Below are positions 51,832 through 61,010 of a stretch of DNA of 64,000 nucleotides, in pieces. The DNA comes from Sinotaia quadrata. Its lineage: Eukaryota; Mollusca; Gastropoda; Architaenioglossa; Viviparidae. The notes beneath the pieces are model-generated. The model saw only the letters and a list, made by a program, of their open reading frames with translations. It was not told the DNA's origin and did not search any database. How positions within the stretch are numbered: position 1 is the first letter of the stretch; each line of letters begins with the position of its first letter. Made by a program: the position numbers and the translations under genes. Location of the stretch: NCBI GenBank assembly GCA_028829895.1, contig CM054177.1, positions 50,453,664 to 50,517,663 of the forward strand. Direction: 5' to 3'.

Positions 51832-52226
51832 TGTCACAGGAAATGAGGGACAGAAATTATATTTTATTTCATTTTAAAAAACCGCTAACAAAACTAATTG
51901 AAGTAATCCGAGTTTTGTTATTTTACATATGTAGCATGTAAATTCCAGTAACGGTCACCTAAGATCTCTTTAGTAGACAGACGTTCGTGACGCAGTGTGT
52001 GTTAATTATCATATTGAATATATATATTAGTTTATGAAGAATATGTATATTAAATAAATTGGGACAACTGCGCAATACCGTCACGTGTTGTTGACGAGTG
52101 AAATGGCCAGTGCGCATTAGGATTGACCACAGAAAAGCGTGCATCACGATTACCACTATATATCCAAGGCAAAAATCATGTCACAGGACATAGCTTCTGG
52201 AAGTTTTGGAAACCTTCAGTGAGAGC

Positions 52227-52234
52227 TATATAAG
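52227..52234 (+). promoter_or_regulatory. LTR TATA box (TATATAAG)
   Basis: A strong TATA consensus about 395 bp into the 5' LTR, repeated at 59115-59122 in the 3' LTR. By the usual spacing, transcription would begin near 52255-52262 (inference). This would make a very long R region. Confidence 0.7.
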
Positions 52235-53328
52235 AGGCAAAATGAAGACTTTTATTCTCAATGTTGAAAACGTCGATTCGTCTGAAGCCAGTCTAACTTC
52301 ACGTATGAATTATCTCATGTACAGAGATTTCATAAAGGAAAGCTGCAATAATCTCTTTCCATCCGTTTTCCATCCGTCTGATGCCATATATTGAGTAACG
52401 AGGCAAAATTACTCAGTATAACTTTTGGCAAAGTGGAAAGTTCGCTGTCAAGAAAAACCCATGCACGCGACGCTGGTTGTATGCAGTTAACGACGCGAGG
52501 GACCAACTTGTTCGTCCCCCTGCCTGAGTTCGTTTTGGCAGTCTATCCCGCAAATTGAGGGGCTAGCGTCGGAGATACATATCCGGATTTCTACACTCAA
52601 TGTAATGCGACGACACATCCCACTGGACGACTCCATCCGATAATGCTAAACGTCGTTGAGGTGTCCGTGTCCACGACAAACAACGATAATTATCGAGGCT
52701 GACAGCAGTCAGCTAAATTTCAGATTTCTCCCCAGTGATAATCTGAAAGTGGTGCCTAGATTCTGCAGAGTCTTCACCTGTAATGCGACGCCTCAATTGC
52801 GTCCCGTCTTCACTTTGAAGTGCCGCTTATAAGTGACGTGTGAACTTACGTCATCTCCTTGGAACTCTGACATTAATAGTGAGTAATCATTAGCACGGCT
52901 AACGCGCACATACTTAAGTCTAGGACTCTTAAGAAAATGAACACTATTATATCGTTTGCAAAATAAGAACTCTAATGTTAAAAGTAATGCTTATTTTACA
53001 TGTCAACTATTGTTAAAGCGGCCCCATTTGCCGCATAAGAATTGTATAATTAATCTTTATTTTATATTTTGAATTTCATCATTTTCATCTCCCCTTATTT
53101 CCCACAGAGTGTATGACATTGGAAAGTTGAATGAATGATTAATCACTGTGCGAAAGAGTAGTGCCCCTTTTAAATCGGGAAATAAATAACCTGATTTAAA
53201 CATCTTTCAACTCTCTTGTTATTCATAGTTTTTGAGAGGGACGAAAGAATTTGTACTATTGTTTTGCACCGTTCGTCTGTTCGTCCATTTATTCACATTT
53301 ATGATACACACTCACAACACACACCGCC

Positions 53329-53360
53329 AATAAAACGTTCCTTGGCATGACATTAATAAA
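53329..53360 (+). terminator. LTR polyadenylation signals
   Basis: AATAAA occurs at 53329-53334 and again at 53355-53360, followed by a GT-rich stretch (ATGTCATGTGTGTCTATG). The copies in the 3' LTR (60217 and 60243) would be the ones used for the genomic transcript. Which hexamer is used cannot be decided here. Confidence 0.6.
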
Positions 53361-53551
53361 GTGGGCCCCACCCAAACATCAATGGAGTATGTCATGTGTG
53401 TCTATGTAACAACTGACGCGACGTAGTACTGGCATACGTCACCGGGCTTTTCTTGGAGGTGCACCGGAGCAGGCCAAAATTAGACTCTCACCCCTTGCAT
53501 CTCTAACTTCAGCTCGAGGTCGGCTTGTAACGAGCCTCCCGTTTTGTGACA

Positions 53552-54013
53552 TCTGGTGACCACTGACCGTGATCTGACAAGGTAAATTGTGTTGTTGTAA
53601 GAAAGTGTCATCTCTTTCCTGCTTTTCTATCTCATCACCATTATGCATTGTTTATTGCATGTTAGGGCTTGCTATTGAGACTTAGGTGAACTGGATTTCG
53701 ATAAGACTTATTATTGTGTTGAAATAAGTTTTATAATCTTTACGCTATTATCGTTAACGCGTACCGACTCGTGTTTAGACGTACATAGATCGATATTTTG
53801 TACGCTACATTAGCAACTGTTGTTTTGCTAATTTTGCTAACTTTGCAAATTTCCGATTAGGATTTCTTTTACTCGTGTTTGTAATAATCCTAATCACGTG
53901 GTGGCTGGTGTTCATACGCACACCATTGCACCACTTGTGACCTACAGAGGTCAAAATCCCGCGAATATTCTAAGTCACTTTAACCATACTCGTGATAACT
54001 AGCAATTTTAAAA
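53552..54013 (+). other. Retroelement 5' leader between LTR and gag
   Basis: 462 bp of untranslated leader starting with the primer-binding site. The gag ATG at 54014 follows an A-rich stretch with A at -3 and G at +4, a good initiation context. A donor-like GTAAAT at 53582 and an acceptor-like CTACAG ending at 53946 could bound an intron, but nothing else supports splicing. I see no conserved ORF here. Confidence 0.7.
53554..53577 (+). promoter_or_regulatory. Primer-binding site, probably for tRNA-Trp
   Basis: Two bases after the 5' LTR the sequence TGGTGACC begins. It is complementary to a tRNA 3' end reading GGTCACCA, as in animal tRNA-Trp, and equals the first eight bases of the tRNA-Trp site used by avian retroviruses (established knowledge). 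After a mismatched spacer, CGTGATCTGA (53568-53577) again resembles the complement of the tRNA-Trp T-arm region. Position and TGG start are typical; the tRNA assignment is inference. Confidence 0.65.
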
Positions 54014-57000
54014 ATGGCCGAGCTAGTAAACATAAAGAAAGAACTCATGGCTATGGGTAGAGAATTCGGGTATGAAAAAGCCGAGTTAAAGGAATACGTG
54101 GATGAGGAGATAGCTAAATGGTATGTTGCGAAAGAAAATGAGGCGAAAGAGGCGAGAGAGCTAGAAGAAAAGAGACAGGTAGCTAAGGATTTAGAGATGC
54201 GAACTTTGAGAGAGCTAGAAGATAAGAGAGAGTTAGCTAAACATCTAGAGATGCAAACTCTGAGAGAGCTAGAGGAAAAAAGATCGAAAGAAGCTATAGA
54301 GTTAGAAGATAAGAGAGAGTTAGCTAAACATCTAGAGATGCAAACTCTGAGAGAGCTAGAGGAAAAAAGATCGAAAGAAGCTATAGAGTTAGAAGATAAG
54401 AGACAGATAGCTAAACAGCTAGAGATGCAAAACCTGAGAGAACTAGAGGATAGGAAAAATGAGCTAGAGGAAAAAAGAGCGAAAGAGGCAAGAGAAATAG
54501 AGTTATTAAAGATTCAGTCTGCTAGGGATTTAGAAGATAAAAGGCAGGAAGTAGAAGAGAGAAAGCTTAAGTTAAAAGCTAGAGCACATCAGGAACAGCT
54601 TGAGTTAGCTAAGCAAGAGGTAACAGCTAGAGAGAAGTTGTTAGATGGGACTGCTAAGCAACAGGCCGAATTAAATAAACCCCGTACACGGCTAGCTTTC
54701 TTCAACCCTGAAGTCGAGACGATTGACGAGTTTTTGACACGCTTTGACAGTTTCATTGCCAACTTTAATTACACTGACATTGAAAAGAAACAACAACTCG
54801 GTCAAATACTTCAAGGTGAAAGCTCGCGCGCATTTACTGATCTAACGCGCGATCCCGCTATTACTTATGCAGATCTCAAAACGGGTTTGATGCGTACTTT
54901 TCAATGTACAGCAGAAGGCTTTCGAAAAATGTTTAGGAGAGCCATACCTAAAGCAAATGACACCATGCAAGCCTTCGGTACCCGGTTACGCCATTATCTT
55001 GATAGATGGATTGATTTGACAGATATCCAGAAGACATATGAGGGCCTATTTGATTTGATATTAAGAGATCAATTTCTCCATATTGCTCCGCCTGCAATGA
55101 CGACATATTTGCAGCGAAATCCCCCGACTAACTTCTGTGATATGTTGAAGTTAGCAGACACGTATAATGATTACCCTGATCCGGTAATTACGAGGAGTGC
55201 GCCACGCCCTCCTCTTACAAATCGGCAGAAGTATACACCGAAATCGAACCGACCAATGACGAAATCGGAAAAACCCGAACCGGTACAGCGGACATATACT
55301 AAGTCACAAGACGTACGACGTCACACACGTGACCCCCCACCTATGACATGTTACACTTGCAAAGGGAAGGGGCATAGTTCTCAGAACTGTCCCAGTCCAC
55401 GTGATGTAAAAGTATGCACTGAAACAGGTGCAACTCTAAAGACCCAACAGGCTACAGTAAACGGACAAAAAGTCAAAATACTGGTCGATACAGGCGCGTC
55501 CATAAGCTGCATAAATGCTAAACTTGTACGCCCTGAACAGTATCTAAGGGGTAGTGTCCGCATTCGATGTGTTATGGGACACCTTAGTACATGTCCAAGA
55601 GCCACTGTACATGTTACGTCATCCGTATTTTCCGGTACAGTCACCGCCGCAGTAATAAGAGACATGCAGTTCGGATTCATACTATCACCCGAACAGTGTG
55701 ACGCACACACTGATGACATCTATCCTGTTCTCCCCGTAACCACTAGAGCACAACGGGAACGTAGTAAACAAGGACCCCCAGCTCTAAAGATAGTCGAGAA
55801 CACATTTCCGCAGTTGACCCCAAGTCAACTCAGTCACCTGCAGCAGGAGGACAAAAGCTTGTCCTCATTGCTAAAGCTGGCACGGAAAAACACTATTACG
55901 TCCAGCAAGTACGCGACAATTACGTATTTCCTGAAGGACGGGCTAGCGTTTCGGCGCACCGACTATAAGGAAAATGATACTAGAAGCACCACGTGTCTAT
56001 TTACTCCTACACCACTCAGACCGCTGATTCTAAGCTTTGCACACGACTCAATCATGTCCGGACATCAGGGCGCGCGTCGCACTGAGCAGCGAGTTCGTGA
56101 AGACTTCTTTTGGCCAGGCCTGAGTAGGGATGTTCGCTCGTACGTTCGTACATGTACGCAGTGTCAACAACATATTGACCGAGGGCGTGTCAGTCGAGTT
56201 CCCCTCGAGATAGTACCAACAGTAGAGGAACCCTTCCTAAAAGTCGCAGTAGACATTATTGGCCCAATCATTCCCGCGGCCGAAGGAGGATATCGCTATA
56301 TCCTAACAATCGTGGATTTTGCAACGCGATATCCAGAAGCAGTCGCATTAAAGGGCATCACAGCAATCGAAGTCGCAGACGCTTTAATAGACGTATTTTC
56401 TCGTACTGGTGTACCTCGAGAAATATTGAGTGACCAGGGCACTCAATTCACCTCAGCAATGATGGCTGAAACAATGCGTCTACTAGCGTGTAAACAGTTG
56501 TTCTCATCACCATATCACGCTCAGTCTAATGGTGCCGTTGAACGTTTCAACGGTACAATAAAGAAAATGTTAATTAAAATGGCCTCGGAACAACCCGACC
56601 AGTGGCCGCGTTTTCTAGCACCATTACTCTTCGCGTATCGCGAACTCCCACAAGAGAGTACGGGCTATTCACCGTTCCAACTACTATACGGCAGGCAACC
56701 TCGTGGTCCCCTTAAGCTAATTAAAGAAACATGGGTCAAGGGAGACACTGTGACCGATAGCAAAGATGTTCACACGTACGTAGCCGAACTACGTCAACGT
56801 CTGACCGAAACGTGTCACTTAGCACAGGAAAACGTTCGCGAAAAACAACCCCGATACAAGCGAAATTTTGACCGTACGGCTGTGGAACGTGACCTCGAAC
56901 CAGGTCAGCTCGTGTTACTCTTGCGGCCCACGCATAACAACCGCATGCAAATGCACTGGCGTGGACCCTACCGCGTTATTAAGCGTGTGAAGCAGAACGA

Positions 57001-58591
57001 TTATAGCATACAGATAGGAAATAAGCAGAAAACCTATCACATAAATATGCTAAAGCGTTACTATGAACGCAGCGACGAACCGATACAAAACGTGAATGTC
57101 GCACTGATACAATTGGAAGACTCCAATTTCAGAACAGACATGATGTCCGCCGAAACCCAGCCTAACTCTGCAGTTACAGTCGATCAAGTCGAGATTGACT
57201 CAAACTTAACTGTCGAACAGCGCGACGCAATGTCAAACCTCTTACACAGACACGCGCGCATATTCACCGACCAACCGGGCCACTCAGATTTGGTTGAACA
57301 CCGCATCAAACTTTTAAGTGACAAACCGATACGCTTAAAACAGTACCCACAGAAATATGAGAGCACAAAGTACATAGCAGAACAGGTGCGTGAAATGCAA
57401 AAACAGGGCGTGATTGAACAGTCAATCTCCCCATATTCATCACCGGTCGTCTTAGTTAAAAAGAAAGACGGTACGCTTCGTTTTTGTGTGGACTACAGAC
57501 AGTTAAATGAGATAACTGAATTCGATGCGGAACCTATTCCAAATCAGGACGAATTATTCGCAAAACTAACCAAGGCACATTACTTTTCAAAGTTTGACAT
57601 GTGCAAAGGGTACTGGCAACTGTCAGTTGCTATTGACGACAGACCAAAAACAGCCTTTCCAACCCCGCTAGGCTTATTTCAGTTTTCCCGACTACCGTTC
57701 GGACTAGCGAACGCACCCGCAACATTCGCGCGCTTCATGCGAAAATTACCGTTAGAGAGCGTTAACGCATTGAATTTCTTTGATGACATACTGGTAGCAA
57801 CAGGAACATGGGACCAACATTTATCCTCAGTGGATGGTCTACTTGACATTCTCGAGCGCCATAGATTGACCGTGAAACCCTCCAAAGTTCGCGCGGGCTT
57901 TCGAGAGATTGAATTTCTTGGCCATATCATAAGTGACGGACAAATAGGCCCAAATCTAGACTTGACTGCAGCCATTCGTGACATGACCTTACCGACTACA
58001 AAGAAACAGGTCAGGGCAGTTTTGGGGCTAGTGGGGTACTACCGAAAATTTGTCCCAAACTTCAGTACGCTTCTTAAACCACTGACGGACTTAACTGGAA
58101 ACAAACAACCCACGAAAATACGATGGACGGCAGAGTGTAGCACCGCCCTCGAAAAAGTGAAGGACATCTTGACCAGTAAACCCGTCCTACAGTTACCAGA
58201 CTTTGACAAGAGATTTATTGTCAGGACCGACGCATCAGATGAAGGCCTCGGTGCCATACTTCTCCAAGAGACAGATGACGAATACCTACCGGTAGCATAC
58301 GCGTCTAAGAAACTGTTAGATCGTGAGACACGGTACTCTACGATTGAAAAAGAGTGCTTAGCAATCGTATGGGCACTCAAGAAATTTAGTGCTTATCTGT
58401 ACTCTAAACCATTCATCCTGCAGTGCGATCATAAGCCGCTGACATATCTGCGCACTAGCATGTATGATAACGCTAGGCTAACTAGATGGACACTCCTGCT
58501 ACAGGAGTATAGCTTCGTTGTCGAACACATCGCGGGCAGAGAAAATTCGGGTGCCGATGCATTATCCCGGCATGCCATAACCGCGATATAA
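54014..58591 (+). CDS. Gag-Pol polyprotein, order gag-PR-INT-RT-RNase H, 1,525 aa
   Basis: Polyprotein of the retroelement, with gag and pol in one frame. Residues 1-220 are an E/K/L-rich coiled coil with near-exact 29-residue repeats. About 222-400 is the capsid; its C-terminal part (about 300-390) is SCAN-like. A CCHC knuckle (CX2CX4HX4C) uses C446, C449, H454 and C459. Protease: DTGAS with catalytic D492. Integrase: zinc finger H677, H684, C714, C717; core D747, D807, E843 (DX59D, DX35E); GPY at 984-986. Reverse transcriptase, about 1090-1330: D1195 and the D1257-D1258 pair in an FFDD box where gypsy enzymes usually have Y-x-D-D. RNase H: D1406, E1447, D1472, D1515. There is no chromodomain and no internal stop. 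The linker before integrase resembles the one that in canonical gypsy elements joins RNase H to integrase. The start is the first ATG after the leader. The minus-strand ORFs inside this span are shadows. Confidence 0.96.
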   Translation: MAELVNIKKELMAMGREFGYEKAELKEYVDEEIAKWYVAKENEAKEARELEEKRQVAKDLEMRTLRELEDKRELAKHLEMQTLRELEEKRSKEAIELEDKRELAKHLEMQTLRELEEKRSKEAIELEDKRQIAKQLEMQNLRELEDRKNELEEKRAKEAREIELLKIQSARDLEDKRQEVEERKLKLKARAHQEQLELAKQEVTAREKLLDGTAKQQAELNKPRTRLAFFNPEVETIDEFLTRFDSFIANFNYTDIEKKQQLGQILQGESSRAFTDLTRDPAITYADLKTGLMRTFQCTAEGFRKMFRRAIPKANDTMQAFGTRLRHYLDRWIDLTDIQKTYEGLFDLILRDQFLHIAPPAMTTYLQRNPPTNFCDMLKLADTYNDYPDPVITRSAPRPPLTNRQKYTPKSNRPMTKSEKPEPVQRTYTKSQDVRRHTRDPPPMTCYTCKGKGHSSQNCPSPRDVKVCTETGATLKTQQATVNGQKVKILVDTGASISCINAKLVRPEQYLRGSVRIRCVMGHLSTCPRATVHVTSSVFSGTVTAAVIRDMQFGFILSPEQCDAHTDDIYPVLPVTTRAQRERSKQGPPALKIVENTFPQLTPSQLSHLQQEDKSLSSLLKLARKNTITSSKYATITYFLKDGLAFRRTDYKENDTRSTTCLFTPTPLRPLILSFAHDSIMSGHQGARRTEQRVREDFFWPGLSRDVRSYVRTCTQCQQHIDRGRVSRVPLEIVPTVEEPFLKVAVDIIGPIIPAAEGGYRYILTIVDFATRYPEAVALKGITAIEVADALIDVFSRTGVPREILSDQGTQFTSAMMAETMRLLACKQLFSSPYHAQSNGAVERFNGTIKKMLIKMASEQPDQWPRFLAPLLFAYRELPQESTGYSPFQLLYGRQPRGPLKLIKETWVKGDTVTDSKDVHTYVAELRQRLTETCHLAQENVREKQPRYKRNFDRTAVERDLEPGQLVLLLRPTHNNRMQMHWRGPYRVIKRVKQNDYSIQIGNKQKTYHINMLKRYYERSDEPIQNVNVALIQLEDSNFRTDMMSAETQPNSAVTVDQVEIDSNLTVEQRDAMSNLLHRHARIFTDQPGHSDLVEHRIKLLSDKPIRLKQYPQKYESTKYIAEQVREMQKQGVIEQSISPYSSPVVLVKKKDGTLRFCVDYRQLNEITEFDAEPIPNQDELFAKLTKAHYFSKFDMCKGYWQLSVAIDDRPKTAFPTPLGLFQFSRLPFGLANAPATFARFMRKLPLESVNALNFFDDILVATGTWDQHLSSVDGLLDILERHRLTVKPSKVRAGFREIEFLGHIISDGQIGPNLDLTAAIRDMTLPTTKKQVRAVLGLVGYYRKFVPNFSTLLKPLTDLTGNKQPTKIRWTAECSTALEKVKDILTSKPVLQLPDFDKRFIVRTDASDEGLGAILLQETDDEYLPVAYASKKLLDRETRYSTIEKECLAIVWALKKFSAYLYSKPFILQCDHKPLTYLRTSMYDNARLTRWTLLLQEYSFVVEHIAGRENSGADALSRHAITAI

Positions 58592-58602
58592 ACAAGAGAG
58601 AG

Positions 58603-58647
58603 GATAGTCTCTCCACAGATGCGCATATAATTCCTGTGGAGACTATC
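58603..58647 (+). other. Stem-loop directly after the gag-pol stop
   Basis: The left arm 58603-58618 (GATAGTCTCTCCACAG) pairs with the right arm 58634-58647 (CTGTGGAGACTATC): 14 base pairs with a 2-base bulge and a 15-base AT-rich loop. It begins 11 bases after the stop codon and is followed by AATAAA (58654) and a T-tract. Possible roles are RNA stability, export or packaging; none is shown by the sequence. Confidence 0.75.
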
Positions 58648-58708
58648 GTGTGAAATAAAATTTTTTTGTTCCTAATTGATTTCCACTCTGTGAGCTCCAA
58701 TCAATTTT

Positions 58709-58719
58709 AAGAAGGGGGT
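58709..58719 (+). promoter_or_regulatory. Polypurine tract
   Basis: AAGAAGGGGG followed by one T ends immediately before the 3' LTR. Position and composition are those of the plus-strand primer of LTR retroelements. Confidence 0.85.
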
Positions 58720-60439
58720 TGTCACAGGAAATGAGGGACAGAAATTATATTTTATTTCATTTTAAAAAACCGCTAACAAAACTAATTGAAGTAATCCGAG
58801 TTTTGTTATTTTACATATGTAGCATGTAAATTCCAGTAACGGTCACCTAAGATCTCTTTAGTAGACAGACGTTCGTGACGCAGTGTGTGTTAATTATCAT
58901 ATTGAATATATATATTAGTTTATGAAGAATATGTATATTAAATAAATTGGGACAACTGCGCAATACCGTCACGTGTTGTTGACGAGTGAAATGGCCAGTG
59001 CGCATTAGGATTGACCACAGAAAAGCGTGCATCACGATTACCACTATATATCCAAGGCAAAAATCATGTCACAGGACATAGCTTCTGGAAGTTTTGGAAA
59101 CCTTCAGTGAGAGCTATATAAGAGGCAAAATGAAGACTTTTATTCTCAATGTTGAAAACGTCGATTCGTCTGAAGCCAGTCTAACTTCACGTATGAATTA
59201 TCTCATGTACAGAGATTTCATAAAGGAAAGCTGCAATAATCTCTTTCCATCCGTTTTCCATCCGTCTGATGCCATATATTGAGTAACGAGGCAAAATTAC
59301 TCAGTATAACTTTTGGCAAAGTGGAAAGTTCGCTGTCAAGAAAAACCCATGCACACGACGCTGGTTGTATGCAGTTAACGACGCGAGGGACCAACTTGTT
59401 CGTCCCCCTGCCTGAGTTCGTTTTGGCAGTCTATCCCGCAAATTGAGGGGCTAGCGTCGGAGATACATATCCGGATTTCTACACTCAATGTAATGCGACG
59501 ACACATCCCACTGGACGACTCCATCCGATAATGCTAAACGTCGTTGAGGTGTCCGTGTCCACGACAAACAACGATAATTATCGAGGCTGACAGCAGTCAG
59601 CTAAATTTCAGATTTCTCCCCAGTGATAATCTGAAAGTGGTGCCTAGATTCTGCAGAGTCTTCACCTGTAATGCGACGCCTCAATTGCGTCCCGTCTTCA
59701 CTTTGAAGTGCCGCTTATAAGTGACGTGTGAACTTACGTCATCTCCTTGGAACTCTGACATTAATAGTGAGTAATCATTAGCACGGCTAACGCGCACATA
59801 CTTAAGTCTAGGACTCTTAAGAAAATGAACACTATTATATCGTTTGCAAAATAAGAACTCTAATGTTAAAAGTAATGCTTATTTTACATGTCAACTATTG
59901 TTAAAGCGGCCCCATTTGCCGCATAAGAATTGTATAATTAATCTTTATTTTATATTTTGAATTTCATCATTTTCATCTCCCCTTATTTCCCACAGAGTGT
60001 ATGACATTGGAAAGTTGAATGAATGATTAATCACTGTGCGAAAGAGTAGTGCCCCTTTTAAATCGGGAAATAAATAACCTGATTTAAACATCTTTCAACT
60101 CTCTTGTTATTCATAGTTTTTGAGAGGGACGAAAGAATTTGTACTATTGTTTTGCACCGTTCGTCTGTTCGTCCATTTATTCACATTTATGATACACACT
60201 CACAACACACACCGCCAATAAAACGTTCCTTGGCATGACATTAATAAAGTGGGCCCCACCCAAACATCAATGGAGTATGTCATGTGTGTCTATGTAACAA
60301 CTGACGCGACGTAGTACTGGCATACGTCACCGGGCTTTTCTTGGAGGTGCACCGGAGCAGGCCAAAATTAGACTCTCACCCCTTGCATCTCTAACTTCAG
60401 CTCGAGGTCGGCTTGTAACGAGCCTCCCGTTTTGTGACA
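58720..60439 (+). repeat. 3' LTR (1,720 bp)
   Basis: Same length as the 5' LTR with one noticed mismatch. It starts directly after the polypurine tract and ends TGTGACA just before the CTACT target duplication. As the downstream LTR it would supply the polyadenylation signals (AATAAA at 60217 and 60243). Its TATA box at 59115 could drive read-through into the flanking 40-bp array. Confidence 0.97.
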
Positions 60440-60444
60440 CTACT
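60440..60444. repeat. Target-site duplication, right copy (CTACT)
   Basis: Right-hand partner of 51827-51831. It is also the first five bases of the next 40-bp satellite unit. Confidence 0.93.
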
Positions 60445-60815
60445 CAAGCAGTTTATAGCTATCAGTTTAGTTCGACAGTCTACTCAAGCAGTTTACAGCT
60501 ATCAGTTTAGTTCGACAGTCTACTCAAGCAGTTTACAGTATCAGTTTAGTTCGACAGTCTACTCAAGCAGTTTACAGCTATCAGTTTAATTCGACAGTCT
60601 ACTCAAGCAGTTTACAGCTATCAGTTTAGTTCGACAGTCTACTCAAGCAGTTTATAGCTATCAGTTTAGTTCGACAGCCTACTCAAGCAGTCTACAGCTA
60701 TCAGTTTAGTTCGACAGTCTACTCAAGCAGTTTACAGCTATCAGTTTAGTTCGACAGTCTACTCAAGCAGTTTACAGCTATCAGTTTAGTTCGACAGTCT
60801 ACTCAAGCGAATATA
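60440..60815 (+). repeat. 40-bp minisatellite hosting the retroelement
   Basis: About 9.4 copies of a 40-bp unit starting CTACTCAAGCAGTTTACAGC. Copies differ by single substitutions (TTTACAG/TTTATAG), and one lacks a base. The array continues the partial unit on the other side of the element. Confidence 0.95.
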
Positions 60816-61010
60816 AACTTACCAATCAGGTACTAATAATCAAACGAATTTAAACTCACTAATCAGCGACTAGTAATCAAACGAACATAAACTTACCTAT
60901 CAGGTACTAGTAATCAAACGTACACAAACTTACTGATCAGTAAGTGGTAATCAAACAAGCACAAACTTAAGAGTCAGTGGTTGGTACAGAAACGAACACA
61001 ATCTTACTAA
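60816..61010 (+). repeat. Degenerate 40-45-bp repeat
   Basis: Diverged units with AATCAAACGAACATAAACTT and TAATCAGGTACTAG, directly after the 40-bp satellite. Confidence 0.78.

Larger units (their letters stand above)
51832..53551 (+). repeat. 5' LTR (1,720 bp)
   Basis: Direct repeat of 58720-60439 at a constant offset of 6,888 bases. Reading the two copies side by side I found one substitution (G at 52467, A at 59355) and no indel. It contains a TATA box, two AATAAA signals near its 3' end and a 62-codon ORF (52206-52394). It is long for a gypsy-class LTR. The U3/R/U5 limits are inferred: U3 up to about 52257, R to about 53380, U5 to the end. Confidence 0.97.
51832..60439 (+). mobile_element. 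Complete Ty3/gypsy-class LTR retrotransposon with PR-INT-RT-RH order (Gmr1-like)
   Basis: Complete element of 8,608 bp: 1,720-bp LTR, 5,168-bp internal region, 1,720-bp LTR. Both LTRs begin TGTCACA and end TGTGACA, which are inverted complements, and CTACT flanks both sides as a 5-bp target duplication. Inside, in order: primer-binding site, leader, one gag-pol ORF, a hairpin after the stop, and a polypurine tract touching the 3' LTR. The reverse transcriptase and DD35E integrase with GPY/F module are Ty3/gypsy in type, but integrase precedes reverse transcriptase. That order in a gypsy-class element defines the Gmr1-like lineage (established knowledge). No stop, frameshift or nested insertion is visible, so I infer a recent and potentially autonomous copy. 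No envelope-like ORF is present. Confidence 0.96.

Noticed and set aside
55381..58700. Minus-strand ORFs of 63-113 codons within the gag-pol region
   Set aside because: Antisense shadows of a well-supported plus-strand CDS.
51832..60439. Possible endogenous retrovirus
   Set aside because: No envelope ORF between RNase H and the 3' LTR; only 128 bp separate the pol stop from the LTR.
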